From Verrucomicrobiia bacterium (GTDB lineage Bacteria; Verrucomicrobiota; Verrucomicrobiia; Opitutales; Cerasicoccaceae): 64,000 nt of DNA. Where the stretch lies: assembly GCA_030432235.1 (NCBI GenBank), contig JAUIHT010000008.1:124001-188000 (forward strand), in the 5' to 3' direction. The translations under genes and the position numbers were made by a program. The notes beneath the pieces were generated by a model, which had not been told where the DNA came from, did no database searches, and saw only the letters and a program-made list of their open reading frames with translations. This document shows positions 16,713 through 24,637 of the stretch, in pieces (positions within the stretch are counted from its first letter, which is position 1; every line of letters begins with the position of its first letter).

Positions 16713-18113
16713 TTACAGCAGCGGAATGTCGTAATTAACGATGATGCGGTAGTCGTTGATGGAGTTGTAATAGGGGCCGCCAGCGGGGTCGTCGAAGCCG
16801 ACCCAGGCGCCGCGGAGTCGAATCCAGAGGTTTTTCAAAAGGCCTTCCTTGAACCGGTAGTCGATGGTGATGTCGAACTCGTCACTGCGCGGAGGCACGC
16901 CGGTGATGGACGTGTGGTCGGCGAAGGCATAGCCGTAATTGGTAAAAGCGCTGAGGCCGTGCAGGCCGATTTCGCCAAAGTCGTAGGAGAGGCCGATGAC
17001 GAAGGAGGTCTGCCGGGCGCGGTTGAAGTCCTCGATAATCAGACTAGTGAAGCCGGGGTAACTGCCATAGGGCGAGAGCAGCCCGTCGTTGGTCAGGAGG
17101 CTGGAGCAGCTCAGGCTGAGCACCGCCCCGGAGTAACCGACACTGGTGGTTGCGCCTACCTGCTGGGAGGAAGTGTCACCGAGGAGCTCTTCTCCGATGC
17201 TGCGCTGATCGGAAAACTGAAAGCCCAGACTGAGCGACCAGGGGTCGCCCAGGGGTACGTCGGCGTCGATTTCGGCGTAGTAGACATTGGCGATGTCCCA
17301 GACATAGTAGTTGATCATGCCGCCGATGACGTGCTCGCTGATGTTGGCGCGGAAGCCGCCCATGGTGATGCCGTTGGTGTCGTTGTTGATCACGCCCAGG
17401 CCCTCGGCCACGGTGATGAAGTGGTTGAAGTCCTTCGGCTTCACCTTGGTGACCTGGCCCGCGATGAACTGCACGGGCTCGAGTTCCTGGGAACCGATGA
17501 TGTAGGCCTCGAAGGTATTCGGGATCATGCGATTGTCGTGTTGATTCAGGTAGGGGGTGTCGATGATCTGCCGGTAAAAGCGACCGTTGACCTTTTTCAC
17601 CTTTATCTCGGCATAGGCGGTGCCCAGCACGCTGAAGCCGCTCTGGCCGGGGCCGAGTAACTTGGTACCGTCGCCCCAAGAGGGCGCGTAGACTGGTTGC
17701 GTGGTATAGCCGGCTGCCCCGATGGCGAGGATGTCCTTCCAGTAGCCGCTCTTGTAGACCAGGCCGCCGCCCGCTGCCCAGGCTTCGCGCTCGGTGCCGG
17801 GGATGCCGCCATCGGCGTTCAGGAAATAGGTGCGGAAATTGATATCCAGGCGCGTGTCGCGAATGAAGGGGTCCTGCTCCAGGGACCATGCGGCCACCTT
17901 GGGAAAGACCGAGGGCTCCTGTGCGACCTGGTCTTCGACGCTATTGTAGCGCTGGGCAGAGGTGATCGGCGTGTTCTCGATGTTGGCGGTCTTCGGCGCG
18001 GTCGTGTTTTCGAAGATGTAACTCGGCGTGGTCGCACCCTGCAAAAAAGCATGCGCCAGAACCAGTAGTCCGGACACAGTACAGGCTAGCAGTCGGTCAT
18101 GGCGGTGACCCAT
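16713..18113 (-). CDS. OprD-family outer-membrane porin
   Basis: 466 residues with a signal peptide (TVSGLLVLAHAFLQGA). The mature part begins with a hydrophilic stretch and then the OprD pattern: DTRLDINFRTYFLNAD, an AWAAGGGLVYKSGYWKDILA segment, the phrase IKVKKVNGRFYRQIIDTPYL-like, and RMIPNTFEAYIIGSQEL (OprD proteins have R-L-L-P-x-T-F-E-G here). The C-terminus YRIIVNYDIPLL fits an outer-membrane barrel end. OprD porins import small nutrients such as amino acids or organic acids. An imperfect hairpin follows the stop codon. It lies 34 bp after hisC but is probably a separate unit. Confidence 0.85.
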   Translation of the reverse strand: MGHRHDRLLACTVSGLLVLAHAFLQGATTPSYIFENTTAPKTANIENTPITSAQRYNSVEDQVAQEPSVFPKVAAWSLEQDPFIRDTRLDINFRTYFLNADGGIPGTEREAWAAGGGLVYKSGYWKDILAIGAAGYTTQPVYAPSWGDGTKLLGPGQSGFSVLGTAYAEIKVKKVNGRFYRQIIDTPYLNQHDNRMIPNTFEAYIIGSQELEPVQFIAGQVTKVKPKDFNHFITVAEGLGVINNDTNGITMGGFRANISEHVIGGMINYYVWDIANVYYAEIDADVPLGDPWSLSLGFQFSDQRSIGEELLGDTSSQQVGATTSVGYSGAVLSLSCSSLLTNDGLLSPYGSYPGFTSLIIEDFNRARQTSFVIGLSYDFGEIGLHGLSAFTNYGYAFADHTSITGVPPRSDEFDITIDYRFKEGLLKNLWIRLRGAWVGFDDPAGGPYYNSINDYRIIVNYDIPLL

Positions 18114-18147
18114 TGGCCGGAAAGCTAGACCGGCGCCAGTCCCGGCG

Positions 18148-19245
18148 TCAAGCAGCCACCCAATCGCGGATGACTTTTTGGAGCGTTTCCATCTCGGTTT
18201 CGCTGCCCAGGCTGATGCGCAGAAAACTCTCGGTCAACGCATGCTTGGGGAAGGCGCGCACGAGGACTTTTTGTTCCCGCAAAAACTCGTAGAGCGAAGT
18301 GGCGACTGCCAGGCCCCTTTCACCACGACGCGAGACCGGCTCGACGAAGTGGTAATTGGCCACGCTCGGGTAGACGAACCAGCCCAGCGACTCATACCAG
18401 GACGCCATCTTGTCGCGCATGACAACGGTGTCGGCAATGACGTTGGCGTAGTAGTCGGTATCCCCAAGGGCCGCCAGGGCGCCAGCCTGGGCCAGGCGGT
18501 CGACGTTGTAGCTGTCGCGCACGCGGTCGAGCAGGCCGATGATTTCCTGCGAGGCCAGGGCGTAGCCGACGCGCAGCCCGGCTAGGGCGAAGGCCTTCGA
18601 GAAGCTGCGTACGATGACCAAATTCGGGTGCTCCTTGAGCAGTCCGACGCAATCCTGCCCGGAGAAAGGCGCATAGGTCTCGTCCACGGCGAGGATACCC
18701 TCGAAGCTTTTGGCGATGTCACCGATGTCCTTGGGGGAAAACCCGACGCCGGTAGGGGCGTTGGGGCTGGTCAGGAGAAAAAGCTTGGCCGGGCACTGCG
18801 CAATGGCGTCGCCAGGCAGAGCCATGGAGCGGTCGAAGGTGACCTCCAGCATGGGCGCGTTCTGCGCGTTGGCCAGCACAGCGTAGAGCGAGTAGCTCGG
18901 GACAGTCATCGCGGCCGGCTTGTCCGGCCCGCAGAAGGTGCGCAGGAGCAGGTTGAGCACGTCGTCGGCGCCATTGCCGATGAGCACGTTGTCCGCCGCC
19001 AGCCCATGATGCGCGGCTACCGCGGCCCGCAGCGGCGCGCTGTTGGGATTCGGGTAGAGGCGCAGGCGTTTGCCGCCCTCGGCCAGCTCGGACTGAATGG
19101 CCTCGACGACGCGTGGGCTCGGCGGCACGGGGAGCTCGTTGGTGTTAAGCTTCACCCAGCCGGGCTCGGTTGGTTGCAGGCCGGGCGTGTAGGCCGACAT
19201 CGCCGCCACATGAGTGTTGGCCAGTTGTTTTGAGGAAGAGGTCAT
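18148..19245 (-). CDS. hisC: Histidinol-phosphate aminotransferase
   Basis: 365-residue fold-type I PLP enzyme that transaminates imidazole acetol-phosphate to histidinol-phosphate in histidine synthesis. The Schiff-base lysine is K217 in RSFSKAFALAGLRVGYAL. The cofactor-binding N161 (SPNAPTG), D188 and Y191 (AVDETYAPF) and the N-terminal LNTNELPVPPSP motif are present. Its ATG overlaps the TGA of the PIN toxin gene (19242-19245, ATGA), so translation is probably coupled to the toxin-antitoxin pair upstream. hisD lies just beyond that pair. Length and motifs are typical. Confidence 0.93.
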   Translation of the reverse strand: MTSSSKQLANTHVAAMSAYTPGLQPTEPGWVKLNTNELPVPPSPRVVEAIQSELAEGGKRLRLYPNPNSAPLRAAVAAHHGLAADNVLIGNGADDVLNLLLRTFCGPDKPAAMTVPSYSLYAVLANAQNAPMLEVTFDRSMALPGDAIAQCPAKLFLLTSPNAPTGVGFSPKDIGDIAKSFEGILAVDETYAPFSGQDCVGLLKEHPNLVIVRSFSKAFALAGLRVGYALASQEIIGLLDRVRDSYNVDRLAQAGALAALGDTDYYANVIADTVVMRDKMASWYESLGWFVYPSVANYHFVEPVSRRGERGLAVATSLYEFLREQKVLVRAFPKHALTESFLRISLGSETEMETLQKVIRDWVAA

Positions 19246-19655
19246 TGCTGAATGTGTTTTATAAATTCAGCAGGAGGCATCACTGGCAAGGTCGATTGAC
19301 GAAAGTCGCTCACATTTCGGGTGACAATGACGTCGGCGTCAAATGCTTTGGCGGCGGCGAAAACCAGAGCGTCGTCCACATCACTGAAGTCGGATGCAAG
19401 AGCCATTTGAGCCTGTTCCCGTCCAGTGCGTGGGACTTCGAGAAAGCGCAGGCAGTCGGCCAGGTAACGCCGGGCCTCGGGGCCGCCGATTTGCTTTCTC
19501 AGAAGGTAAATAGCATTGGCTATACAGTGCCAGGCGACGGCCGCACTGAAGGGGTGCCCTTGAGCCCACCGCAGAGTAGATTCGCTGGCATCGTAAAACG
19601 GCTCACGCCCAAAAGCAACATCCAGTAGGACATCCGTGTCCAGAACGACTCTCAT
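19242..19655 (-). CDS. PIN-domain toxin (VapC-like)
   Basis: 137 residues. The PIN nuclease acidic residues are seen at D6/D8 (VVLDTDVLLDVAF), D92/D94/D95 (SDVDDALVFAAA) and D117 (TRNVSDF). Family members are Mg2+-dependent ribonucleases that cut tRNA or rRNA when freed from their antitoxin. I do not see the usual middle glutamate; its expected region reads WHCIANAIYLL, so the active site may be variant or weakened. It overlaps the antitoxin gene by ATGA (19652-19655) and overlaps hisC by ATGA on the other side. The tight overlap with hisC is unusual. Confidence 0.82.
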   Translation of the reverse strand: MRVVLDTDVLLDVAFGREPFYDASESTLRWAQGHPFSAAVAWHCIANAIYLLRKQIGGPEARRYLADCLRFLEVPRTGREQAQMALASDFSDVDDALVFAAAKAFDADVIVTRNVSDFRQSTLPVMPPAEFIKHIQQ

Positions 19656-19891
19656 TTCGCGTTTAAATAGCGCTTGGCTAAGTGGTCATAGCGCTCGTCA
19701 CCGGTATCCATTCGCGGCAGTTGCTTGGCGATTCCCGCCCAGCGTTTAATGAAATCGTCGAATGAATCGTCGGGCATCGAAGACAGACGCTCCTCGACGA
19801 GTTGCGATAGCGAGCGACCCTGGCGCTGAGCGAATGCTTTGCCTTTGGCAATCGCTTCCTCGTCGATGGTCAATGTCAGCTTACGCTTCAT
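19652..19891 (-). CDS. Antitoxin, DUF6364/VapB-like
   Basis: 79 residues. The N-terminal MKRKLTLTIDEEAIAKGKAF with a following helix (GRSLSQLVEERLSSM) is the ribbon-helix-helix pattern of small DNA-binding antitoxins. The C-terminal part (RMDTGDERYDHLAKRYLNAK) would wrap the toxin. The start codon lies inside a perfect 9-bp inverted repeat (19891-19899 and 19911-19919) that is the likely autoregulatory operator. It is inserted between hisD (51 bp upstream) and hisC. Confidence 0.8.
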   Translation of the reverse strand: MKRKLTLTIDEEAIAKGKAFAQRQGRSLSQLVEERLSSMPDDSFDDFIKRWAGIAKQLPRMDTGDERYDHLAKRYLNAK

Positions 19892-19919
19892 ATACGTATC
19901 TTTTCAAAAAATACGTATA
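19891..19919 (-). promoter_or_regulatory. Probable VapB operator (inverted repeat)
   Basis: TATACGTAT (19891-19899) and ATACGTATA (19911-19919) are exact reverse complements separated by 11 bp. The repeat lies in the 51-bp gap after hisD and includes the first base of the antitoxin start codon. A ribbon-helix-helix dimer pair could bind here and repress the toxin-antitoxin-hisC transcript. Confidence 0.65.
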
Positions 19920-19942
19920 GTGTCAAGCGGCATGCCGTAGGT

Positions 19943-21238
19943 TCAGTCCTCCACGCGCATTTGCAGGCTGCGGCCGTGGGCGTCGAGTTGCTCCATTTCG
20001 CTGAAGGCCCTGACCGTGGGCCAGGCCTTGGCAGCGGAGCGCTTGTCGTACTGCACGACGCTGCTGCGCCGCATGAAGTCGATGACCTGGAGGCCGGAGA
20101 AGAAGCGCCCGGTGCGGTCGGTCGGCAAGGTGTGGCTGGGCCCGGCGGTGAAGTCGCCTAGCACCGTGGGAGTCTCTGGCCCGATCAGGATGGCCCCGGC
20201 GGTCGTGAGTTGCTTGACCAACGGCTTGCGCAGGGCGGGGGCCACGTGCAACTCCAGGTGTTCCGGCGCGATATAGTTGGCTGCGGCCACGGCGTCGTCC
20301 ATGGTCTTGGCCACGACGGCGAGGGATTTTTTCAAAACAGCCAGGGCTGCCTTGGCATGGCTGAGGGTTTCAGCCTGCGCCTTGATCTCTGCCTCGACCG
20401 CCTCGACGAGTGGCTCGTGGGTGGTGACAAAGTAAACCTTTTCCTTGCCCGAGCCGTGTTCGGCCTGGGCTAGCAGATCCGCTGCGATGTAGTCGGCCCG
20501 TGCGGTCTTGTCCGCCAGAACGAGTACCTCGCTGGGGCCGGGCAGCAGGTCGACACCCACCACGCCGAAGAGCTGGCGCTTGGCCTCGGTCACGTAGGCG
20601 TTGCCGGGGCCGAAGACTTTGTCCACCGCCGGAATATTCTTCGTGCCGAAAGCCATGGCGGCGACGGCCTGGATGCCGCCGGCACGGTAGACCTCCGTCG
20701 CACCACACTTGTGCAGGGCGGCGAGGAGGCCGGGGTCGATGGAGCCGTCGGCCTGCGGTGGGGTGCAGACGCAAATCTCGGGGCAACCCGCGAGCTTGGC
20801 CAGGGCCACCGACATGATGACGGTGGAGACCAGCGGTACCTGGCCACCGGGTACGTAGAGGCCTACGCGCTGAATTGGGTAAAACTCTTCGCCGACGGTA
20901 GCGCCGTGCGGGTTCTTTGCGCGCCAGGACTTTGGCAGGGTCTTCTTGTGAAAGTCGCGCACGCAGCTCAGCGAGGCGTTCAGGGCCTTGCGCTGGGCGG
21001 CCGAAAGCGATTTGGAGGCGCGCTGGATTTCCTCCGGGGAAACCTTCAGTTGCGCGGGCTTGAGCTTGGCCTTGTCAAACTGCTCGGTGAAACGCAGAAC
21101 AGCGGCGTCACCTTCCTTCTGGACGGCGGCGATGACTGCGGCCACCGCACCGGCGGTGTTTTTGCCGGAGGCCGCGTCACGGCAATAGCGAGAGAGCCGG
21201 GAGGCAAACCCGGTCGATGGCGTGCGCAGAAGCTTCAT
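19943..21238 (-). CDS. hisD: Histidinol dehydrogenase
   Basis: 431-residue zinc enzyme that oxidises L-histidinol to L-histidine using two NAD+. Typical signatures are visible: VGLYVPGGQVPLVSTVIMSV, VDKVFGPGNAYVTEAKRQLF, LLPGPSEVLVLAD, DLLAQAEHGSGKEKVYFVT and NYIAPEHLELH, with the Glu-His catalytic pair, then PSHTLPTDRTGRFFSGLQV. Its start overlaps the stop of the LolA-like gene (ATGA, 21235-21238). The order LolA-like, hisD, antitoxin, toxin, hisC suggests one leftward operon interrupted by a toxin-antitoxin insertion. Confidence 0.95.
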   Translation of the reverse strand: MKLLRTPSTGFASRLSRYCRDAASGKNTAGAVAAVIAAVQKEGDAAVLRFTEQFDKAKLKPAQLKVSPEEIQRASKSLSAAQRKALNASLSCVRDFHKKTLPKSWRAKNPHGATVGEEFYPIQRVGLYVPGGQVPLVSTVIMSVALAKLAGCPEICVCTPPQADGSIDPGLLAALHKCGATEVYRAGGIQAVAAMAFGTKNIPAVDKVFGPGNAYVTEAKRQLFGVVGVDLLPGPSEVLVLADKTARADYIAADLLAQAEHGSGKEKVYFVTTHEPLVEAVEAEIKAQAETLSHAKAALAVLKKSLAVVAKTMDDAVAAANYIAPEHLELHVAPALRKPLVKQLTTAGAILIGPETPTVLGDFTAGPSHTLPTDRTGRFFSGLQVIDFMRRSSVVQYDKRSAAKAWPTVRAFSEMEQLDAHGRSLQMRVED

Positions 21239-21969
21239 TGCTTGGTGCCGGTCGGAATGCCGGGGAAGTCGAACAGGCTGTCCTCCACCGGCAGATTCAC
21301 TTCGATTTTATTAAAGACAACGGTGCGTACCAATTTACCGTCCTTGTAGGTTTCCACCTTCTTGGGGAATTTGATGCCGCCACTGGTGAGGCTTTCCTTT
21401 TCAACCATTTCCAGATCGTTACTGGAGGTAATGGTTGCCACCAGCTTGCCGGTGCCTTTCTCGAAATAGCGCGTATAATGCAATCCGCTGGGATAGGCGA
21501 AGTTGACCACCCAGCAGGTCTTGCCGTCTTTGGTGTCCTCTCCATTCAGGGTGACGGAGCCTCCGCTTATTTGCTCGGGGCCGTCGAAGAAGTACAGGTT
21601 TTCCAGCGCATTGGAGATGAGATACTTGGTCTGGTCGGGTTGCAGCACAAGGACGCCGCTGCGTCGAGGGTCCTCTTTATTGAACAATTCACGCCAGCCT
21701 TCGAAGCCGTTGACTCCGGTCTTTTCCGTAAGGCCCTCAGTGTCGATTTCCAGGTACTGCTTGTAGGGCTTTTTGAAAACCAGGATGAGCTTGCCGGCGG
21801 GGCCGTCGACACTCTCGACGGTGCCTTCATAGCGCAGTGTCTTGACCGCATCGAGGGTCTTGTTCGGTCCGAGCTGGGAGCGGGCCTTGCTGATAACCTG
21901 TTCGACTGTTTCGGCTTGGAGCGTCAGGCCGAGTAAGGCGGATAAGAGGACTAGGCTGGTTTTGTTCAT
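21235..21969 (-). CDS. LolA-like periplasmic lipoprotein-carrier protein
   Basis: About 244 residues from the ATG at 21969 (MNKTSLVLL), preferred over 21984 because the signal peptide starts there (SLVLLSALLGLTLQAE). The mature protein has the beta-rich half-barrel pattern of the LolA/outer-membrane lipoprotein-sorting superfamily (repeated Y-x-G-T-V, KLILVFKKPYKQYLEI, KCWVVNFAYP-like strands, KFPKKVETYKDGKLVRTVVF). Verrucomicrobiota have many such proteins of unknown substrate. It is the first gene of the hisD-hisC unit through an ATGA overlap, but no direct link to histidine synthesis is evident. Confidence 0.65.
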   Translation of the reverse strand: MNKTSLVLLSALLGLTLQAETVEQVISKARSQLGPNKTLDAVKTLRYEGTVESVDGPAGKLILVFKKPYKQYLEIDTEGLTEKTGVNGFEGWRELFNKEDPRRSGVLVLQPDQTKYLISNALENLYFFDGPEQISGGSVTLNGEDTKDGKTCWVVNFAYPSGLHYTRYFEKGTGKLVATITSSNDLEMVEKESLTSGGIKFPKKVETYKDGKLVRTVVFNKIEVNLPVEDSLFDFPGIPTGTKQ

Positions 21970-22019
21970 GAATCGATGGGACAAGCTTTCAATGAATCGA
22001 GAGATGCGTCAGGCAGGGC

Positions 22020-22640
22020 TTACTGTACATCCACTTCGGTGGAAAAGGTCTTGGCAGGGGGCACGTCTTTTTCCCACGGGCGTTCGTAGGTGAGAGTGAT
22101 GGTCGAGGAGCCGGGGGCAAGGGCTTTAAACTGGAAAGAGAACGTGCCGCCGCTGCCCATACGGTCGCTGGTGTCGGCGGTATAGTCGTGCACTTCCAAG
22201 GACAGGATGCTGGTGTCGTAGCTCTTGACGCTCCAGGTGTACCCGGTGGTCGGGTTACCAGGAAGCTGCACAATGACAGTCGTGTTGGCATCGACGGCGG
22301 TGCTGCCGCCGTTGTCGGCTTCCGTCAGTACAGTGGCGTCCTCTGGAACGGAGGGCGCTGCCTGCACATTGACGCCGGATTCGTAGAAGCCGCCATTGGT
22401 GCTGTTGGAGGCATTGCTGGAGGTCGGCGTGACGGCCTCCTGGTAGGTTGCGGAAGCGGATGCCGATTCCGTCTCGGCTTGCTGCTTGGCGGTTTGCGCC
22501 GCCGAGCCGGTGTGGGAGGATTCCTCCGGTACGGCCATGGGCGTGCGGACGGTGTCGCCCTCGAGCTGTTCGGTACGGCAGCCGGAGAAGACCCCCGCGA
22601 TGATCAGAAGCGTGAAGAGACAATACAGTTGGGAACGCAT
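22020..22640 (-). CDS. Lipoprotein with chagasin-like (I42) cysteine-protease inhibitor domain
   Basis: 206 residues from the ATG at 22640. Signal peptide with lipobox FSGC (Cys21), then a low-complexity Ser/Thr/Ala linker of about 70 residues. The C-terminal domain contains LPGNPTTGYTWSV (NPTTGY at 129-134), the conserved loop of chagasin-family inhibitors. It also has GGTFSFQFKALAPGSS and LTYERPWEKD, matching the other conserved loops. Such proteins block papain-like cysteine proteases. Being a lipoprotein it would act at the outer membrane or periplasm, perhaps protecting the cell from its own or foreign proteases. Single gene next to another small lipoprotein in the same orientation. Confidence 0.8.
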   Translation of the reverse strand: MRSQLYCLFTLLIIAGVFSGCRTEQLEGDTVRTPMAVPEESSHTGSAAQTAKQQAETESASASATYQEAVTPTSSNASNSTNGGFYESGVNVQAAPSVPEDATVLTEADNGGSTAVDANTTVIVQLPGNPTTGYTWSVKSYDTSILSLEVHDYTADTSDRMGSGGTFSFQFKALAPGSSTITLTYERPWEKDVPPAKTFSTEVDVQ

Positions 22641-22690
22641 GATCCGGGATTCTCGGATCATCGCGGCATCCGAGTCAACCTCCAGATGCG

Positions 22691-22951
22691 TTACTTGGCC
22701 TGGCCCGGTTGCTGGAAATTATCCTCGAATTTCTCTTGGGCGTCTACGTTGGATTGCTTGTCCGTTGTTATCATGGGCGTTTGGTTTTCCATTTCAGCCT
22801 GCTGCTTGGCAGTCATTGTCTGCCTGGTCTCCGGAGACAATTCGGCAGGTTCTGGGGGGCTGGGCTCACCGCTGGAGTCAGTGGTATTACAGGCGGTGAG
22901 GCCAAAAGTGGTTAAAGCCAGAATGAGAGAGATGGTTAGTTTAGTTTGCAT
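22691..22951 (-). CDS. Small lipoprotein
   Basis: 86 residues. Signal peptide MQTKLTISLILALTTFGLTAC with lipobox LTAC (Cys21). The mature part is short, hydrophilic and acidic (SPPEPAELSPETRQTM), with the phrase TAKQQAE that also appears in the neighbouring chagasin-like lipoprotein, hinting at a shared origin of the linker. No known family; probably a membrane-anchored periplasmic peptide. Confidence 0.65.
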   Translation of the reverse strand: MQTKLTISLILALTTFGLTACNTTDSSGEPSPPEPAELSPETRQTMTAKQQAEMENQTPMITTDKQSNVDAQEKFEDNFQQPGQAK

Positions 22952-22988
22952 GTGTTTATTATAGGCATCATTAGTGATTATGCAACAG

Positions 22989-23690
22989 CTACTTACGTTT
23001 TCTGTGGTGGTTCCACTCCGTTGAGGCGAAGCGTTGGACGGTTTCCTGGTAGGGCTTCGTTCTCAATACGGGCATGGCGATTTTTTCAGTGGAGGAGTGC
23101 AGCCATCGTGCCAGAATGGCGGCGAAATCTATCTCCAGGCGATCCCAGTCAATGCCGGGGAGGGTGGGGCGGTCCACGTAACCCTGGGCGAGGATGCCGG
23201 CGCGGGTGCGGCGTTGAGCGGCCCCGGCTACCTTGCGCCCGTCGGCCAGCACGACGTCATCGCGCTCGGCACGGGTAAAGCATTGGCGAAAAGCTCTCGG
23301 TGTGAGTGGTGCAGGTGCGGTACTTTGTAATAGCACCGGTGCGTCCTGGGACACCAGGGCCTCATGCAGGGCCCGATGCAGGCCGCTGTAAAGGCAGGTC
23401 AGCCCCGCTTCGGCCGCAGGGTGTTCCAGCGGCAGGACGAGGGTCCAGGTCCAGTCGCGATTGTGGTCGACCAGGCCGCCGCCGGTTTCGCGTCGGATGA
23501 CCGCATGGTTTTGCGCCAGCGCCTCCAGCTCCGGTCCCCAGGCTTGGGCAAAGCCAAACGTGTAGGCCGGTTCCGTCCAACCGTAGTGCCGAAAGCGCGG
23601 CACGCCCGGTTCGGGGTAGCTTTCCAGCAACCACTGGTCCGTGGCCATGTTGGCAGCGGCGTTGTCGGCGGTGTATTCCAGGTGATGCAT
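22989..23690 (-). CDS. Lipoate-protein ligase-like protein (BPL/LplA/LipB fold)
   Basis: 233 residues from the ATG at 23690 (MHHLEYTADN), the start that gives the canonical N-terminus. Family motifs are RRETGGGLVDH, binding the lipoyl-AMP/acyl moiety, and GRKVAGAAQRRTRAGILAQG, containing the catalytic Lys in the R-K-V-x-G-x-x-Q pattern. It could attach lipoate or octanoate to dehydrogenase E2 or GcvH proteins. The upstream part of the ORF up to 23921 covers an inverted repeat and is unlikely to be translated. Confidence 0.82.
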   Translation of the reverse strand: MHHLEYTADNAAANMATDQWLLESYPEPGVPRFRHYGWTEPAYTFGFAQAWGPELEALAQNHAVIRRETGGGLVDHNRDWTWTLVLPLEHPAAEAGLTCLYSGLHRALHEALVSQDAPVLLQSTAPAPLTPRAFRQCFTRAERDDVVLADGRKVAGAAQRRTRAGILAQGYVDRPTLPGIDWDRLEIDFAAILARWLHSSTEKIAMPVLRTKPYQETVQRFASTEWNHHRKRK

Positions 23691-23695
23691 GGGAG

Positions 23696-23812
23696 AGTGT
23701 TCTGGTGCCTGGTGCTTAGTGCTTGGTTCTAAAAGAGTGTGCGGAAGGACAACGCATCTTTCGCTAAAATTCTTCTGAAAACCAGGTACCAAGCACCAGG
23801 CACCAGAACACT
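23696..23812. repeat. Perfect 22-nt inverted repeat between the lipoate ligase-like gene and pdxJ
   Basis: The arms at 23696-23717 and 23791-23812 are exact reverse complements, built from the motif GGTGCCTGGTGCTT / AAGCACCAGGCACC. They are separated by 73 bp, and further imperfect pairing continues inwards (GCTTGGT against ACCAGGTACC). It lies in the divergent region between two operons. It could be an interspersed repeat family, a bidirectional regulatory element or a long hairpin. Confidence 0.75.
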
Positions 23813-23874
23813 TCCAAAATTTCCGTCGTTGCAGTGGTGGTGCAAGCGTGTTTTGTTCAGGGGTTTTCGAGAAA

Positions 23875-24627
23875 ATGAAAAGCCCTATTCTACTCGGTGT
23901 GAACATCGACCATAGCGCCACGGTGCGCCAGGCGCGTTATCGCGGACAGCCTTCCGCGCGCGGCGGCATGGTCGAGCCCGACCCCGTGGCGGTTGCCCTG
24001 GAGGCCCAGCGCTCCGGCGCCGATGCCATTACCATGCACTTGCGCGAAGACCGCCGGCACATCGTCGACAGCGATGTGTACCGTATGAAGGAGTTTATCC
24101 AGGTGCCGCTGAACCTCGAGATGGCGGCCACCGAGGAGATGACCAAAATCGCTGCCGAGGTGCGCCCCGCGACCGTTCTGCTCGTGCCCGAAGGCCGCAC
24201 GGAGGTCACTACCGAGGGTGGACTGGACGTCGTTGCCCACCGCGCCCGCGTCGCGGATGTCATCGCCGCGATGAAGGAGGCCGGTATCGCGGTCAGCCTG
24301 TTCATCGACGCACAGTCCGAGCAGATCGATGCCTCCGCCGAGCTCGGTGCACAGTACGTTGAGCTGCACACCGGTAATTTCGCCCACGCCTGGGACAGCC
24401 CGGAACTGGAGGCCGAGTTGAACGTCCTCAAGGAGGGCGCGGTGCGTGCTCACGAGGCCGGGCTTAAGGTCAACGCTGGACACGGCATCAACTACACCAA
24501 CATCCGTCGCGCGCGTGAAATCCCCTGGCTGCACGAGATGAACATCGGCCACAGCATCATCTCACGGGCTCTCTTTACCGGTATCGGCGCGGCTGTCCGC
24601 GAGATGAAAGCACTCATGAATCCCTAG
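23875..24627 (+). CDS. pdxJ: Pyridoxine 5'-phosphate synthase
   Basis: 250-residue TIM-barrel enzyme from the ATG at 23875. It condenses 1-deoxy-D-xylulose 5-phosphate with 3-amino-2-oxopropyl phosphate in DXP-dependent vitamin B6 synthesis. Characteristic segments: LLGVNIDHSATVRQARYRGQ, DAITMHLREDRRHIVDSDV, PLNLEMAATEEMTKIA, VSLFIDAQSEQI and the phosphate-binding AGHGINYTNI, then LHEMNIGHSIISRALF. It is followed 10 bp later by acpS, the usual gene order in many bacteria. Confidence 0.96.
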   Translation: MKSPILLGVNIDHSATVRQARYRGQPSARGGMVEPDPVAVALEAQRSGADAITMHLREDRRHIVDSDVYRMKEFIQVPLNLEMAATEEMTKIAAEVRPATVLLVPEGRTEVTTEGGLDVVAHRARVADVIAAMKEAGIAVSLFIDAQSEQIDASAELGAQYVELHTGNFAHAWDSPELEAELNVLKEGAVRAHEAGLKVNAGHGINYTNIRRAREIPWLHEMNIGHSIISRALFTGIGAAVREMKALMNP

Positions 24628-24637
24628 GACCGCCCTG

